64,000 nt of DNA from Corynebacterium lizhenjunii (GCF_011038655.2 NZ_CP064954.1:930001-994000), one strand, 5' to 3'; counted from the stretch's first letter, positions 16,765-26,623 are shown. Program-made: numbers and translations. The notes: a model not told the origin generated them from the letters alone.

Positions 16765-17805
16765 TTAAAACTCCTGATGTGAGGTCGCCATTAGGTGCGT
16801 GGCTACGATGTCCTCGATGAGCCGGGCGGCCAGGCGGGCGGTGCGGGAGTCGATGTCGTAGGTGGGGTTGAGTTCGACTATGTCCACCAGGGCCAGGCGG
16901 CCGGTGGCGGCGATGGCTAGCGCCATGGCGCGAATGTGAGTAAACGGCACCCCCAGCCCGGCTGGCGCGGAAACGCCGGGGGCCTCGGCGGCGGGAAGGA
17001 CATCGAGGTCAATGGACAGATGGATGGGGGCGGTGGAAGTAGCGGCGGCATCGGCAGCAATGGCCGCAGCACCAGCGGGACTGTCCAGCAGGGAGGTGTC
17101 TTCGACCACGCGCACGCCGAGTTCAGCGGCGGTCTCAAAGAGGACGGCAGTGTTATTGGGCCGGGAGATTCCCAGCACCGTGTAGTCGAAGGCAGCAGGG
17201 GTCTGTGGATGGTCCGCGTGGATAAGGTCCGCGATCTGCTTGAAGGGGGTGCCGGAAGTGGCGCGGGTGGCGGTGCGCAGGTCAAAATGTGCGTCCAGGT
17301 TGATAATCTGCAGTGGCTGACGGTCAGCGGCCTGGTAAGCGCCACGATGGGAACCGAACGCGGTCTCATGCCCGCCACCGAGGACAATGACCAGGTTGCC
17401 GGCCTGGCGCAGGCGCGCGACGTGCGCGGACAGGGCCACGTGGGCGGACTCTAAGTCCTCGCCTTGGGTGGTGATGGTTCCGGCATCGTAGAGTGCGCGG
17501 GGGTGGTGGATAGCCAGTGAGGATAACGCGGAACGCAGGGCATCTGGGCCCGCTGCGGCACCCTGGCGCCCGCCATTGCGGGCCACGCCTTCATCGGAGG
17601 CGAAGCCGAGGAGGGCGACGCCAGCCTGTGGGAGGGCAGAAGGGGCCTCGCCAGTGGTGGCAGTGGTGGCATCGGCGGCATCGGCAGACATAGTGGCGGA
17701 GCTAATCACGCTGTGCCAGCGGGCGTGCGCCCGACCGGGGCCGTCATCGCGCCCGGACCAGCCTGGCGCAGGGGTGTAGAGCTCAGGGGCAGAAACGGTA
17801 TTCAT
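16765..17805 (-). CDS. hutG: Formimidoylglutamase, arginase family
   Basis: Last step of histidine degradation: N-formimidoyl-L-glutamate to glutamate and formamide. The 346-residue protein carries the di-manganese motifs of the ureohydrolase family in order: GGGHETAFG, NLDAHFDLR and SIDLDVLPA, with the late DIVELNPTYD. The N-terminal ~60 residues include an Ala/Thr-rich insertion without family counterpart, containing the dispersed TGCCGATGCC word. It is divergent from hutR with 48 bases between, so both promoters share that gap. Four bases separate its stop from the start of the HNH gene, and the two could be read together. Confidence 0.92.
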   Translation of the reverse strand: MNTVSAPELYTPAPGWSGRDDGPGRAHARWHSVISSATMSADAADATTATTGEAPSALPQAGVALLGFASDEGVARNGGRQGAAAGPDALRSALSSLAIHHPRALYDAGTITTQGEDLESAHVALSAHVARLRQAGNLVIVLGGGHETAFGSHRGAYQAADRQPLQIINLDAHFDLRTATRATSGTPFKQIADLIHADHPQTPAAFDYTVLGISRPNNTAVLFETAAELGVRVVEDTSLLDSPAGAAAIAADAAATSTAPIHLSIDLDVLPAAEAPGVSAPAGLGVPFTHIRAMALAIAATGRLALVDIVELNPTYDIDSRTARLAARLIEDIVATHLMATSHQEF

Positions 17806-17853
17806 GCACCTGCATGGTAGCTGTACCGGGGGCGGCCGCGCTAGTATGGGCGC

Positions 17854-18612
17854 GTGCGAAAACCACAGGTGCCTGCGGCGCGCAACACGCTGGCCATACT
17901 CAAACTGCTATCGACCATTGATGTTCCGGTCTCCGCGAGCAGGATCCGCACGGAGTTGTCCCTGCCGCGTTCGACAACCTACCACCTGCTAGCAGAGCTG
18001 GTGGAGGCCGGATTTGTGGTGCACATTCCAGAAAACCAAACCTATGGTCTGGGCTTGGCAGCTTATGCGATGGCCAGCGCCTATTCTACGCAGCAGCCGC
18101 TGGTGCGCTTGGTAACTAAAGACCTTGAGAAGATTGCATTGAATGTGGGCGGGTCCGGGCACTTATCGCGCATGGCTGGCACGGAGGTGGTCTACCTGCA
18201 AGAGGTGCGCGCGCCGGGGGCGGTATCCCTGGTCACAGAGGTGGGGGTGCGGCTGCAGGCGCATAAGACGGCGTCTGGGCGGGCGATGCTGTCGCTGTTG
18301 CCGGAGTCGGAAGTACGCGCGGCGTTTGGTGCCGGGTCCGGCTGGCAGGCGATGAAGCAGCACCTGGCGCAGGTAGCCGAGCGGGGTTGGGATAGCGAGG
18401 ATGAGGAGGTCTCCCGCGGGCAGGCATCGTTGGCGGTGCCCATTGTGGACCATGTGGGCAGGCCGGCCGCAGCCGTGGCGGTGACGTACCCGGTGGGAAA
18501 GCCCACCGAAGCTGCACGGCAAGCAGCGCTGACGAGCCTGCAGGCGCTGGCGGCGCGAGTGGGGCAGAAGATGTACGGCCACAAAGCAGGCGCGCGGGCG
18601 CCGCTGCGGTAG
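17854..18612 (+). CDS. hutR: IclR-type regulator of histidine utilisation
   Basis: A 252-residue IclR-family protein. The N-terminal winged helix (residues ~10-65) shows ASRIRTELSLPRSTTYHLLAELVEAGFV; the effector domain follows, with ASGRAMLS and the SLAVPIVDHVGRPAAAVAV stretch typical of the family. The start is GTG. It sits at the head of hutH-hutU-hutI and divergent from hutG, the position of HutR described in Corynebacterium resistens, where it controls the hut genes. A related operator-like palindrome is present before hutU. The effector (histidine or urocanate) is not visible from sequence. Confidence 0.88.
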   Translation: MRKPQVPAARNTLAILKLLSTIDVPVSASRIRTELSLPRSTTYHLLAELVEAGFVVHIPENQTYGLGLAAYAMASAYSTQQPLVRLVTKDLEKIALNVGGSGHLSRMAGTEVVYLQEVRAPGAVSLVTEVGVRLQAHKTASGRAMLSLLPESEVRAAFGAGSGWQAMKQHLAQVAERGWDSEDEEVSRGQASLAVPIVDHVGRPAAAVAVTYPVGKPTEAARQAALTSLQALAARVGQKMYGHKAGARAPLR

Positions 18613-18678
18613 GATTGCGCCTAGTCGCGTCTGGCTGTCGCGCGAATACCCCGTTTGCACTTTTACCGAGGAGTATTC

Positions 18679-20247
18679 ATGTCTCAGACCCCTGTAGATC
18701 CCAAGTCCCTGACCACCGTCACCGTTGGAATTGGTGCGTTGAGTATCGAAGAGGTGGTGGCGGTGGCCCGCTATGGCGCGGCTGTGGCCATTGACCCCGA
18801 AGCACTTGACGGCATTGCCGCTACCCGCGAGCGAGTAGACGAACTGGCCCAAGACCCCACGCCGGTCTATGGCATTTCTACTGGCTTTGGGGCCCTGGCC
18901 CGGCGCCATATCCCGGAGCAAATGCGCGCTCAGCTGCAGTTGTCCCTGGTGCGCTCCCATGCGGCCGGGTCTGGTCCGGAGGTTGAAGAAGAAGTTATCC
19001 GCGCGCTGATGTTGCTGCGCCTGTCCACCCTGTGCACGGGCCGGACCGGGGTGCGCCCGGTGGTGGCGCAGACCTACTGCGATGTGCTCAATGCAGGCAT
19101 TACCCCGGTGGTGCGCGAGTATGGCTCCCTGGGGTGCTCGGGTGATTTGGCGCCGCTGTCCCACTGCGCCCTGGCTTTGCTGGGGGAGGGGCAGGTGCGT
19201 GTCAAGGGCGGTCAGGTGCAAGATTCAGCCAGTGCCTTGGCGGAGGCTGGCATTGCCCCGTTGCAGTTGCGGGAGAAGGAAGGCTTGGCCCTGATCAATG
19301 GCACCGATGGCATGCTGGGCCAGTTGTGCCTGGCCATTGTGGATTTGCGTGAGGCGGCCAAGCTTGCCGATGTCGCCACGGCCCTCACCGTTGAAGGTCT
19401 GCTGGGTACCTTGGTGGTCTTTGCCGATGATTTACAGCAGTTGCGTCCGCATCCGGGCCAGGCGGATTCTGCGGCGAACATTCTGCAGGTGGCGCAGGGA
19501 TCCGAGATCCTGGCTGGGGCGCTAGAGGAGTTCAAGAAGAATCAGGTGCAAGACGCCTACTCGGTGCGCTGCGCCCCGCAGGTGGCTGGTGGCTTTCGGG
19601 ATACTCTGGCCCACACGGAGCTCGTAGCGGGCCGGGAGCTGGCCAGCGCGGTGGATAACCCGGTGGTCACTAAGGACGGCCGCGTGGTCTCTAATGGCAA
19701 CTTCCACGGCGCGCCGGTGGCTTATGCCCTGGACTTTTTGGCTGTGGTTACCGCGGATCTGGCCTCCATTTCGGAACGCCGCACGGATCGTTTCTTGGAC
19801 CCGGCCCGCAACCGGGGCCTCAATGCCTTCTTGGCTGATGACCCTGGCGTGGACTCGGGCCACATGATTGCCCAATACACCCAGGCGGGGATAGTTAGTG
19901 AGCTTAAGCGCTTGGCTAATCCGGCCTCGGCGGATTCTATTCCGTCTTCGGCTATGCAAGAAGATCACGTCTCCATGGGGTGGGCGGCCGCCCGCAAGCT
20001 GCGCAAGGCCGTCGATGGTTTGCAGCGTGTGCTGGCCATCGAAATTCTCACCGCGGCGCGCGCGGTTGATATGCGGGAGGGCACCCCTGCGACGGGCACG
20101 GGTGCGGTCATTGAGCGCTTGCGCCAGGAGGTCCCTGGGCCGGGTACGGACCGTTTCTTGTCCCCGGAGATTGAGGCCACGGTGGCCCTGGTGCAGGACG
20201 GATCGCTGCTGGCTGCGGTAGAGGGGGCCATCGGCAAGCTCCGCTAA
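18679..20247 (+). CDS. hutH: Histidine ammonia-lyase
   Basis: Deaminates L-histidine to trans-urocanate. The product has 522 residues from the ATG at 18679, which follows GAGGAGT; the frame opens earlier at 18655 without a site. The MIO cofactor forms by self-cyclisation of an X-Ser-Gly triad, here Cys-Ser-Gly at residues 153-155 in GSLGCSGDLAPLSH; Cys instead of Ala at the first position is a known actinobacterial variant. Other landmarks are YGISTGFGALA and the C-terminal QEDHVSMGW. It lies 66 bases after hutR in the same direction. Confidence 0.96.
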   Translation: MSQTPVDPKSLTTVTVGIGALSIEEVVAVARYGAAVAIDPEALDGIAATRERVDELAQDPTPVYGISTGFGALARRHIPEQMRAQLQLSLVRSHAAGSGPEVEEEVIRALMLLRLSTLCTGRTGVRPVVAQTYCDVLNAGITPVVREYGSLGCSGDLAPLSHCALALLGEGQVRVKGGQVQDSASALAEAGIAPLQLREKEGLALINGTDGMLGQLCLAIVDLREAAKLADVATALTVEGLLGTLVVFADDLQQLRPHPGQADSAANILQVAQGSEILAGALEEFKKNQVQDAYSVRCAPQVAGGFRDTLAHTELVAGRELASAVDNPVVTKDGRVVSNGNFHGAPVAYALDFLAVVTADLASISERRTDRFLDPARNRGLNAFLADDPGVDSGHMIAQYTQAGIVSELKRLANPASADSIPSSAMQEDHVSMGWAAARKLRKAVDGLQRVLAIEILTAARAVDMREGTPATGTGAVIERLRQEVPGPGTDRFLSPEIEATVALVQDGSLLAAVEGAIGKLR

Positions 20248-20264
20248 AAGCGGTGCCGAGCTGG

Positions 20265-20286
20265 GGTGTCTTGCATTTCAGACACC
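20265..20286. promoter_or_regulatory. Palindrome before hutU, possible HutR operator
   Basis: GGTGTCT and AGACACC are perfect inverted repeats around eight bases. The inner 14 bases, TCTTGCATTTCAGA (20269-20282), agree at ten positions with the HutR consensus I remember from C. resistens (TCTGwwATwCCAGA). It lies in the 243-base gap between hutH and hutU. No T-run follows, so an operator is preferred to a terminator. The gap also ends hutH with a copy-like CATCGGCAAGCTC string; no gene is seen in it. Confidence 0.45.
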
Positions 20287-20490
20287 TGGAGGGCCGTGGG
20301 CCTAGGAGTGTAGGTGTGTGCTGACTTACATTAGGAGGCGGAAGGCGCATTGCTTACACGCCAGGCCCGCGAAGAGGGGGACAGCCCCGGACAACCGGCC
20401 CCACTTCGCACCGGTGGCACGCTTGAGCTTTCCGGAACAAGTCCATGCAGATACAACTGTCCCAGCACCACCGAAGGAGTGTAGAAGCCC

Positions 20491-22167
20491 ATGTCCCAGG
20501 CCCGTGAAGTCCGCGCCCCCCGCGGAGTGGAACTCAATGCCAAGTCTTGGCAGACCGAAGCCCCACTGCGCATGCTCATGAACAATCTGGACCCGGAGGT
20601 GGCCGAGCGCCCCGAAGACCTGGTGGTCTACGGCGGCACCGGCAAAGCCGCCCGCAACTGGGAGGCCTTCGACGCGATTGTGGAATCCCTCAAGGATCTG
20701 GAAGCAGACGAGACGTTGCTGATCCAGTCCGGCAAGCCCGTGGGTATTTGGAAGACTAACGAGTGGGCACCGCGCGTAATCCTGGCCAACTCCAACCTGG
20801 TGGGCGACTGGGCCAACTGGGAACACTTCAGGGCCCTGGAGGAAGAGGGCCTGATGATGTACGGCCAGATGACCGCCGGATCCTGGATCTACATCGCCAC
20901 CCAAGGCATTTTGCAGGGCACCTATGAGACCTTTGCCGCCGTGGCTAAAAAGCGCTTCGGCGGCACCCTGGCCGGTACGTTCACCCTCACAGGCGGCTGC
21001 GGCGGCATGGGCGGCGCTCAGCCGCTAGCCGTCACGCTCAACGGGGGTGCGGTGCTAATTGTCGACGTCGATGAGTCCCGCCTGAAGCGCCGCCAGTCCA
21101 AGCGCTACCTGGATGAGGTAGTCACTGACTTGGACCAGGCCCTCAAGCTGGTGCTGGAAGCCAAGGAAGCCCGCAAGCCGCTGTCCGTGGGCCTGGTGGG
21201 CAACGCCGCGGAAGTATTCCCCGAGGTCCTGCGCCGCCAGCGCGCCGGGGAATTTACCGTGGATGTGGTCACGGACCAGACCTCTGCGCATGATCCGCTG
21301 AGTTACCTGCCCACCGAAATCACCGTCGAAGACTGGCACGCTGAGGCCAAGGCGGACCCGGTGACCTTTACCAAGAAGGCCCGGGAGTCCATGGCCGCGC
21401 AGGTCCAGGCGATGGTGGAGTTCCAAGACGAAGGCGCTGAGGTCTTTGACTACGGCAATTCCATCCGTGATGAGGCCCGCCACGCTGGCTACACCCGCGC
21501 CTTTGAGTTCCCAGGCTTTGTGCCGGCCTATATCCGGCCGCTGTTCTGTGAGGGGCTGGGCCCGTTCCGCTGGGCCGCACTCTCCGGTGACCCGGAAGAC
21601 ATTCGGGTCACCGACCAGGCTTTGAAGGAACTCTTCCCGGACAACACCCACCTGCACAACTGGCTGGATGCCGCCGAGGAGTACGTGGAGTTTGAGGGTC
21701 TGCCAGCACGCATCTGCTGGTTGGGCTACAACGAGCGCCACAAGGCCGGCCTGCGGTTTAATGAGCTGGTGGCTGAGGGCAAGATTTCCGCGCCGATTGT
21801 CATTGGCCGTGACCACCTGGATTCTGGTTCGGTGGCCTCGCCCTACCGCGAAACCGAGGCCATGCTGGACGGCACCGACGCCGTTGCTGACTGGCCGCTG
21901 CTCAACGCCATGACCGCGGTGTCCTCCGGTGCGACCTGGGTGTCCATCCACCACGGCGGTGGCGTGGGCATGGGCCGGTCCATCCACGCCGGCCAGGTCT
22001 CTGTTGCTGATGGAACCGAGTTGGCTGCCGCCAAGCTGCGTGCAGTGCTGACAAATGACCCTGGCATGGGCGTTATCCGCCACGTGGATGCCGGCTATAC
22101 CCGCGCCAAGGAAGTAGCCGATGAGCGCGGCGTGCGCATCCCCATGCCCTTCCACGCGCGCGACTAG
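20491..22167 (+). CDS. hutU: Urocanate hydratase
   Basis: Converts urocanate to 4-imidazolone-5-propionate using a tightly bound NAD+. At 558 residues it has the normal length. Recognisable blocks are [23 protein letters not shown], the Gly-rich [45 protein letters not shown] (catalytic Cys region), and [17 protein letters not shown] followed by the Gly-rich [15 protein letters not shown] segment. It is preceded by a 243-base gap with a possible operator, so it may have its own promoter in addition to read-through from hutH. hutI follows after 91 bases. Confidence 0.97.
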   Translation: MSQAREVRAPRGVELNAKSWQTEAPLRMLMNNLDPEVAERPEDLVVYGGTGKAARNWEAFDAIVESLKDLEADETLLIQSGKPVGIWKTNEWAPRVILANSNLVGDWANWEHFRALEEEGLMMYGQMTAGSWIYIATQGILQGTYETFAAVAKKRFGGTLAGTFTLTGGCGGMGGAQPLAVTLNGGAVLIVDVDESRLKRRQSKRYLDEVVTDLDQALKLVLEAKEARKPLSVGLVGNAAEVFPEVLRRQRAGEFTVDVVTDQTSAHDPLSYLPTEITVEDWHAEAKADPVTFTKKARESMAAQVQAMVEFQDEGAEVFDYGNSIRDEARHAGYTRAFEFPGFVPAYIRPLFCEGLGPFRWAALSGDPEDIRVTDQALKELFPDNTHLHNWLDAAEEYVEFEGLPARICWLGYNERHKAGLRFNELVAEGKISAPIVIGRDHLDSGSVASPYRETEAMLDGTDAVADWPLLNAMTAVSSGATWVSIHHGGGVGMGRSIHAGQVSVADGTELAAAKLRAVLTNDPGMGVIRHVDAGYTRAKEVADERGVRIPMPFHARD

Positions 22168-22258
22168 TTCCTCTAGTTGCCGCCTGGCTGGCGCTGGCTG
22201 CGTAGAGGTGAGTAGAGGCTCAAGCCCGCCTGGACTCAAGCCCTTCTGGAAAGGAAAG

Positions 22259-23461
22259 ATGCCTGTAATGAGGACACTATTTACCGGAATTTCTGAGCTG
22301 CGTACTGTCTCTGTGGCAGGGACTATCCCGGAGGCTGCCTTGGTGGTCAGTGACGGCACCATCGAGTGGGTGGGTGCTGCACACGATTGCCCGGTAGCTG
22401 CGGATGCCGCGGACTCTGTTGTAGATCTAGGCGGGCGCGCCGTTTTGCCCGGGTGGGTGGACTCCCATACCCACATGGTCTTTGATGGCGACCGCGGGGC
22501 GGAGTTTGAAGCCCGGATGGCTGGCCAGGACTATGCAGCGGGCGGCATCGCCGTGACCATGGAAGCCACGCGCAGCGCTGGGCGCGAGCGCCTGGAAGCT
22601 CTAGTGCGCGAGCGCATTGCTGCCGGCCACGCCGGGGGTACTACCACCTTTGAGACTAAGACTGGCTATGGGCTCAACACCGAATCTGAGCTGCTGGCTG
22701 CGGAAGTGGCCGCGCAATATGTCGATGACGTGACCTTCCTAGGGGCGCACTTGGTCCCACCGGGGGCAGATGCCGAAGCCTACCTGGCAGAGGTGGTGGG
22801 GCCCATGTTGGATGCCGTGGCCGCACACGCACAGTGGATAGATGTGTTCTGCGAGAGGGGAGCTTTTGACCAGCAGCAGTCCCGCAGGGTCCTGGAGGCC
22901 GGCCGTGAGGCGGGCCTGGGCCTGCGGGTGCACGGCAACCAGCTGGGCCAGGGACCTGGAGTGGCGCTGGCGGTGGAGCTGGGGGCGGCATCGGTAGACC
23001 ATGTCAACTACCTCAGCGACGCCGACATAGCCGCTCTGGCAGGCTCCGACACCGTGGCCACCCTGCTGCCTGCCTGCGACCTGTCTACCCGCCAGCCGTT
23101 GGCGCCGGGCCGTCAGCTTCTCGATGCCGGGGCTACCGTGGCCATTGCCTCCAACCTCAACCCTGGCACGTCGTATACCTCCTCCATGAATTTCTGTGTG
23201 GCTACCGCCGTGCTGCAGCAGCACCTGACCCTTGATGAGGCCATTGCCGCGGCGACCACCGGGGGAGCTAAGGCTTTGCGGCGCCATGATGCGGGCGACG
23301 GACGTGACCCGCAGGGCCGGCCCGCTAAGGGGACGCTGGTGGCCGGTGCGAGCGCTGACCTGCACGTATTGGATACCGCCAACGCCATTGACCTGGCTTA
23401 CCGGCCAGGGATGCCGCTGACGTATCAGACCTACGTGGCAGGCAAGCGCGTGTACGGCTAA
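22259..23461 (+). CDS. hutI: Imidazolonepropionase
   Basis: Hydrolyses imidazolone-5-propionate to N-formimidoyl-L-glutamate. An amidohydrolase of 400 residues. The metal-binding motif VDSHTHMVFDGDR is followed by EFEARMAGQDYAAGG, the TTTFETKTGYGL segment, HGNQLGQGPG and the late NLNPGTSYTSSM, all as in HutI. The start is chosen at the ATG after AAAGGAAAG; an in-frame ATG nine bases later is equally possible. It completes a histidine-to-glutamate route with hutH, hutU and hutG. A TACCCCT/AGGGGTA inverted repeat about 25 bases downstream may mark the end of the transcript. Confidence 0.95.
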   Translation: MPVMRTLFTGISELRTVSVAGTIPEAALVVSDGTIEWVGAAHDCPVAADAADSVVDLGGRAVLPGWVDSHTHMVFDGDRGAEFEARMAGQDYAAGGIAVTMEATRSAGRERLEALVRERIAAGHAGGTTTFETKTGYGLNTESELLAAEVAAQYVDDVTFLGAHLVPPGADAEAYLAEVVGPMLDAVAAHAQWIDVFCERGAFDQQQSRRVLEAGREAGLGLRVHGNQLGQGPGVALAVELGAASVDHVNYLSDADIAALAGSDTVATLLPACDLSTRQPLAPGRQLLDAGATVAIASNLNPGTSYTSSMNFCVATAVLQQHLTLDEAIAAATTGGAKALRRHDAGDGRDPQGRPAKGTLVAGASADLHVLDTANAIDLAYRPGMPLTYQTYVAGKRVYG

Positions 23462-23504
23462 AACCCGGGGCACCCCTGGTTTACCCCTGTGAGGAAAAAA
23501 GGGG

Positions 23505-23533
23505 TAGACAACGAGGTCTGACCGGGTAATAAT
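23505..23533 (+). promoter_or_regulatory. McbR-like operator and -10 box before the 23648 gene
   Basis: TAGAC-AACGAG-GTCTG (23505-23520) matches the McbR operator TAGAC-N6-GTCTA at nine of ten defined positions and has the same half-sites as the box before hom in this window. TAATAAT follows at 23527-23533 as a good -10 element. The leader to the ATG at 23648 is then about 105 bases. Confidence 0.55.
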
Positions 23534-23647
23534 TGGGAGCAGTTGCGTTGGGGGCGCACCTGCTTCCCGGCAACATCTAATGCCAATCATTTGCCCGCGC
23601 CGGTGCGACACTCGTGCCGCCGGGCCCACATACATCGAGGGGGAAAC

Positions 23648-24388
23648 ATGTCGAAGATCGACATCAACCAACTGCTAGAGACCTATCACAACAGCTACAT
23701 GGACTACGACATCACGGTCGAGCCTGTGGCCAGCTCGCTGCCAGTGGATGAGGAACAAGACGGGGAGGAGTGGTACGAGCGCCGTGAGGCAGAGCCGATG
23801 CCCACATGGAAACAAGCTTTGCGTACGTTCGGCGGGCGGGTATCCAAGCGCCCCAGCCGGGAACAGCTGGAACGCAATGCTGCCTACTATGCGTTCTGCC
23901 AGGGGTTGGTAGAGCAGATAGTTACCGAACAGGATGAGCATTCCTACTGGGAATTTATGGAATGGGAGTTTGCAACCATTGATGAGCTGGCCTGGGAGAT
24001 AGGTATCTACCCCCGGGACTTGGTGGCAGAACTGCGCCAGCAGGTAGTAGACACCGTGGCGCAAACTACGGATCTCTTGGCCTATTTCGTAGCTATGGAA
24101 CCGGCTATCCGGCGGGGGACGCACCCGATGCTCGCAGGACACGATCAGTCCTCACGCGCCTACATTGTGGGGCGCTCCTGGATGGTCCAAGCGAACCAGG
24201 AAAGTGGGGTGGTGAACTTCAATAAGCAGCCGGGTGCTGATGCCCCCGGTGGGGCCGAGAAAGCAGTCCTGATTGACCTGAAGTGGCAGCCTTCTGTTCC
24301 AGGCGTGGTAGTCGAAGTGGGCACAGACCTGGCGGATTTTAGCGAAGCTGTCTGTGATGTCAGCGTCGGTTGGTGGGGTGCTCGCTAG
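23648..24388 (+). CDS. Hypothetical protein behind an McbR-like box
   Basis: The product has 246 residues from MSKIDINQLLETYHNS; a GAGGGGGA site precedes the ATG. It is acidic, soluble, and rich in Trp and Tyr (EEWYERREAEPMPTWK, EHSYWEFMEWEF), with no membrane segment or recognised domain. A central helical part (ELRQQVVDTVAQTTDLLAYF) is followed by a beta-rich end (AVLIDLKWQPSVPGVVVEVG). Its promoter carries a box almost identical to the one before hom, suggesting control by the methionine/cysteine regulator McbR. That link is inference; no function is assigned. Confidence 0.6.
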   Translation: MSKIDINQLLETYHNSYMDYDITVEPVASSLPVDEEQDGEEWYERREAEPMPTWKQALRTFGGRVSKRPSREQLERNAAYYAFCQGLVEQIVTEQDEHSYWEFMEWEFATIDELAWEIGIYPRDLVAELRQQVVDTVAQTTDLLAYFVAMEPAIRRGTHPMLAGHDQSSRAYIVGRSWMVQANQESGVVNFNKQPGADAPGGAEKAVLIDLKWQPSVPGVVVEVGTDLADFSEAVCDVSVGWWGAR

Positions 24389-24447
24389 CCCCGCCGTGAG
24401 TGCCGGGCTGGTGCGGTGGGCACTGATGGCGTACTGTGGAGCGGGCA

Positions 24448-26514
24448 ATGAGCATTACCGATAACGCCACCGGCGGCGTAAACGAGCCGGAAGATAATTT
24501 TAATCAGTCGGAATCTCAGGAAAACTCGCAAGGAAGCGAAGCCGTGCAGGCTTCGCAGGACGCCATTGAAGGCACCAGGGCTGCGGAAACTTCTGAGGAT
24601 ACCGGCGTCGAATCTGCAGATTCGACCAATGAAGAGTCCCAGGGGTTTGCAAACCTTGGCCTGCCGCAAAGCGTGCAAGATGCCGTGGCAAAGGTTGGGT
24701 TTACCCAGCCTTCCCCCATTCAAGAACAGACCATCCCCATCTTGATGGAAGGTCGCGACGTGGTGGGCCTAGCCCAGACGGGCACCGGCAAGACCGCAGC
24801 ATTTGCGCTGCCGGTGCTCTCGCAGATCGATGTTGCTGCCCGCCACCCGCAGGCCCTGGTGCTGGCTCCTACCCGTGAGCTGGCGCTGCAGGTGGCAGAC
24901 TCTTTCCAGTCTTTTGCGGACCACTTGGGTCGCATCGAGGTCCTGCCCATCTACGGTGGGCAGGCTTATGGCATTCAGCTTTCTGGATTGCGCCGTGGCG
25001 CTCACATCATTGTGGGTACTCCGGGGCGCGTCATCGACCATCTGGAGAAGGGCTCCCTTGACATCTCCCGCCTGCGCTACCTAGTGCTGGATGAGGCTGA
25101 TGAGATGCTCAACATGGGCTTCCAAGAAGACGTCGAAAGAATTTTGGAGGATACCCCCGAAGACAAGCAGGTGGCCCTGTTTTCTGCCACCATGCCGGGG
25201 TCCATCCGCAGGTTGTCGAAGCAGTACCTCACCGACCCGGCTGAGGTCACTGTGAAGTCGGAGCGCCGCACCAATGACAACATCACGCAGCGCTTCCTGC
25301 TGACCGCGCACCGCCAGAAGATGGATGCGTTTACTCGCATCCTCGAAGTCACTGAATACGACGCCATGATTGTCTTCTGCCGTACCAAGCATGAGACGGA
25401 AGAAGTAGCTGACGCGCTGCGCGATGCTGGCTATAACGCAGCCGCAATTAACGGCGACATTGCTCAGCAGCAGCGTGAGCGCACCGTGGATCAGCTTAAG
25501 GATGGCCGCCTGGACATCCTGGTGGCTACCGACGTAGCCGCTCGCGGCCTGGACGTAGACCGCATTACCCACGTGGTTAACTACGACATCCCGAATGACA
25601 CGGAGTCTTATGTCCACCGCATTGGCCGCACCGGCCGCGCGGGGCGTACTGGTGAGGCGATCTTGTTTGTCACTCCGCGGGAGCGGCGCATGCTGCGCTC
25701 CATTGAGCGCGTGACCAATGCCCGCCTTGAGGAGATGGATCTCCCTACAGCCGATGAGGTCAACGCCAAGCGCAAGGAGAAATTCTTTGCGCGGATTACG
25801 GAGAGCCTGGAAGACAAGCAATTCGATTTCTTCCGCACGTTGCTGCGCGAGTATTCCGCGGGCAATGACGTGGCTATGGATGACATTGCTGCCGCACTGG
25901 CTGTGCAGCTGCAGGGCGGTGCAGAGTTCTTGCTCAAGGAGCAGCCGAAGGCCAAGCGGGACCGGGACCGCCGGGATCGCTTTGACCGCGATGACCGCCG
26001 GGAGCGGGGCGGAGTCCGCGACCGTGATGACCGGCGGGAGCGTGGTGGCTTCCGTGAGCGCGGGCCACGCCGTGATGATGGCGACTTTGTGACCTACCGC
26101 CTGGACGTGGGCAAGCGCCACAACGTGCGCCCGGGCTCCATTGTCGGTGCCCTGGCCAACGAAGGTGGTCTGTCTGCAAAAGACTTCGGACGTATCACCA
26201 TCGCCGTGGGCCACACGCTGGTGGACCTGCCTAAGAACATGGACCCGGCGGTGCTCGACCGCCTGCGGGATACTCGCATTTCCGGCCAGCTGATCAACAT
26301 TGCCAAGGACACCGGCCGTCCACCGCGTCGCGACGGCGATGATCGCGGCGGCTTCCGTAGGGGCCGCGACCGCGACGATCGGGGTGGCTACCGTGACGAC
26401 CGCGGCGGTTACCGTGGCGGCCGCGGCCGCGATCGGGATGACCGTGGCGGCTACCGTGGCGGACGGGGACGGGACCGGGATGACCGCGGTAACCGCGGCG
26501 GCTGGCGCGACTAG
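24448..26514 (+). CDS. DEAD-box ATP-dependent RNA helicase, DeaD/CshA-like
   Basis: A 688-residue protein. After an acidic, low-complexity N-terminal ~65 residues comes the Q motif, then AQTGTGKT near residue 109, PTRELALQV, TPGR, DEADEML near 215, SATMPGS, VFCRTKHETEE, ARGLDVDRI and HRIGRTGRAGRTG. A DbpA-like RNA-binding fold follows (VTYRLDVGKRHNVRPGSIVGALANE, around 548-590), bracketed by two Arg/Asp/Gly-rich tracts, the last ending the protein in RDRDDRGGYRGGRG-type repeats. This layout fits ribosome-assembly or cold-shock helicases. The ATG at 24448 is chosen over a GTG twelve bases earlier. Confidence 0.94.
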   Translation: MSITDNATGGVNEPEDNFNQSESQENSQGSEAVQASQDAIEGTRAAETSEDTGVESADSTNEESQGFANLGLPQSVQDAVAKVGFTQPSPIQEQTIPILMEGRDVVGLAQTGTGKTAAFALPVLSQIDVAARHPQALVLAPTRELALQVADSFQSFADHLGRIEVLPIYGGQAYGIQLSGLRRGAHIIVGTPGRVIDHLEKGSLDISRLRYLVLDEADEMLNMGFQEDVERILEDTPEDKQVALFSATMPGSIRRLSKQYLTDPAEVTVKSERRTNDNITQRFLLTAHRQKMDAFTRILEVTEYDAMIVFCRTKHETEEVADALRDAGYNAAAINGDIAQQQRERTVDQLKDGRLDILVATDVAARGLDVDRITHVVNYDIPNDTESYVHRIGRTGRAGRTGEAILFVTPRERRMLRSIERVTNARLEEMDLPTADEVNAKRKEKFFARITESLEDKQFDFFRTLLREYSAGNDVAMDDIAAALAVQLQGGAEFLLKEQPKAKRDRDRRDRFDRDDRRERGGVRDRDDRRERGGFRERGPRRDDGDFVTYRLDVGKRHNVRPGSIVGALANEGGLSAKDFGRITIAVGHTLVDLPKNMDPAVLDRLRDTRISGQLINIAKDTGRPPRRDGDDRGGFRRGRDRDDRGGYRDDRGGYRGGRGRDRDDRGGYRGGRGRDRDDRGNRGGWRD

Positions 26515-26590
26515 CATGGCCTCGTCCGCCCGGGGCCCGGTCCGCTCAGAGTGTCCGGTCCGTCCGGCGGCCCGTGTGGCTTTGAGCACG

Positions 26591-26622
26591 CGTGACCTTG
26601 GCGGAACGTGACCTTGGCGGAA
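26591..26622 (+). repeat. Tandem repeat, two copies of 16 bp
   Basis: CGTGACCTTGGCGGAA occurs twice head to tail with no mismatch (26591-26606 and 26607-26622). The next bases, CATGACCCGTTCC, resemble a third, diverged copy that runs into the inverted repeat. Confidence 0.85.
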
Positions 26623-26623
26623 C

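Noticed and set aside
21055-22476. A 473-codon open frame antisense to hutU and hutI
   Set aside because: Shadow of two well-supported genes; its translation resembles no protein family and is His/Gly/Arg-rich.
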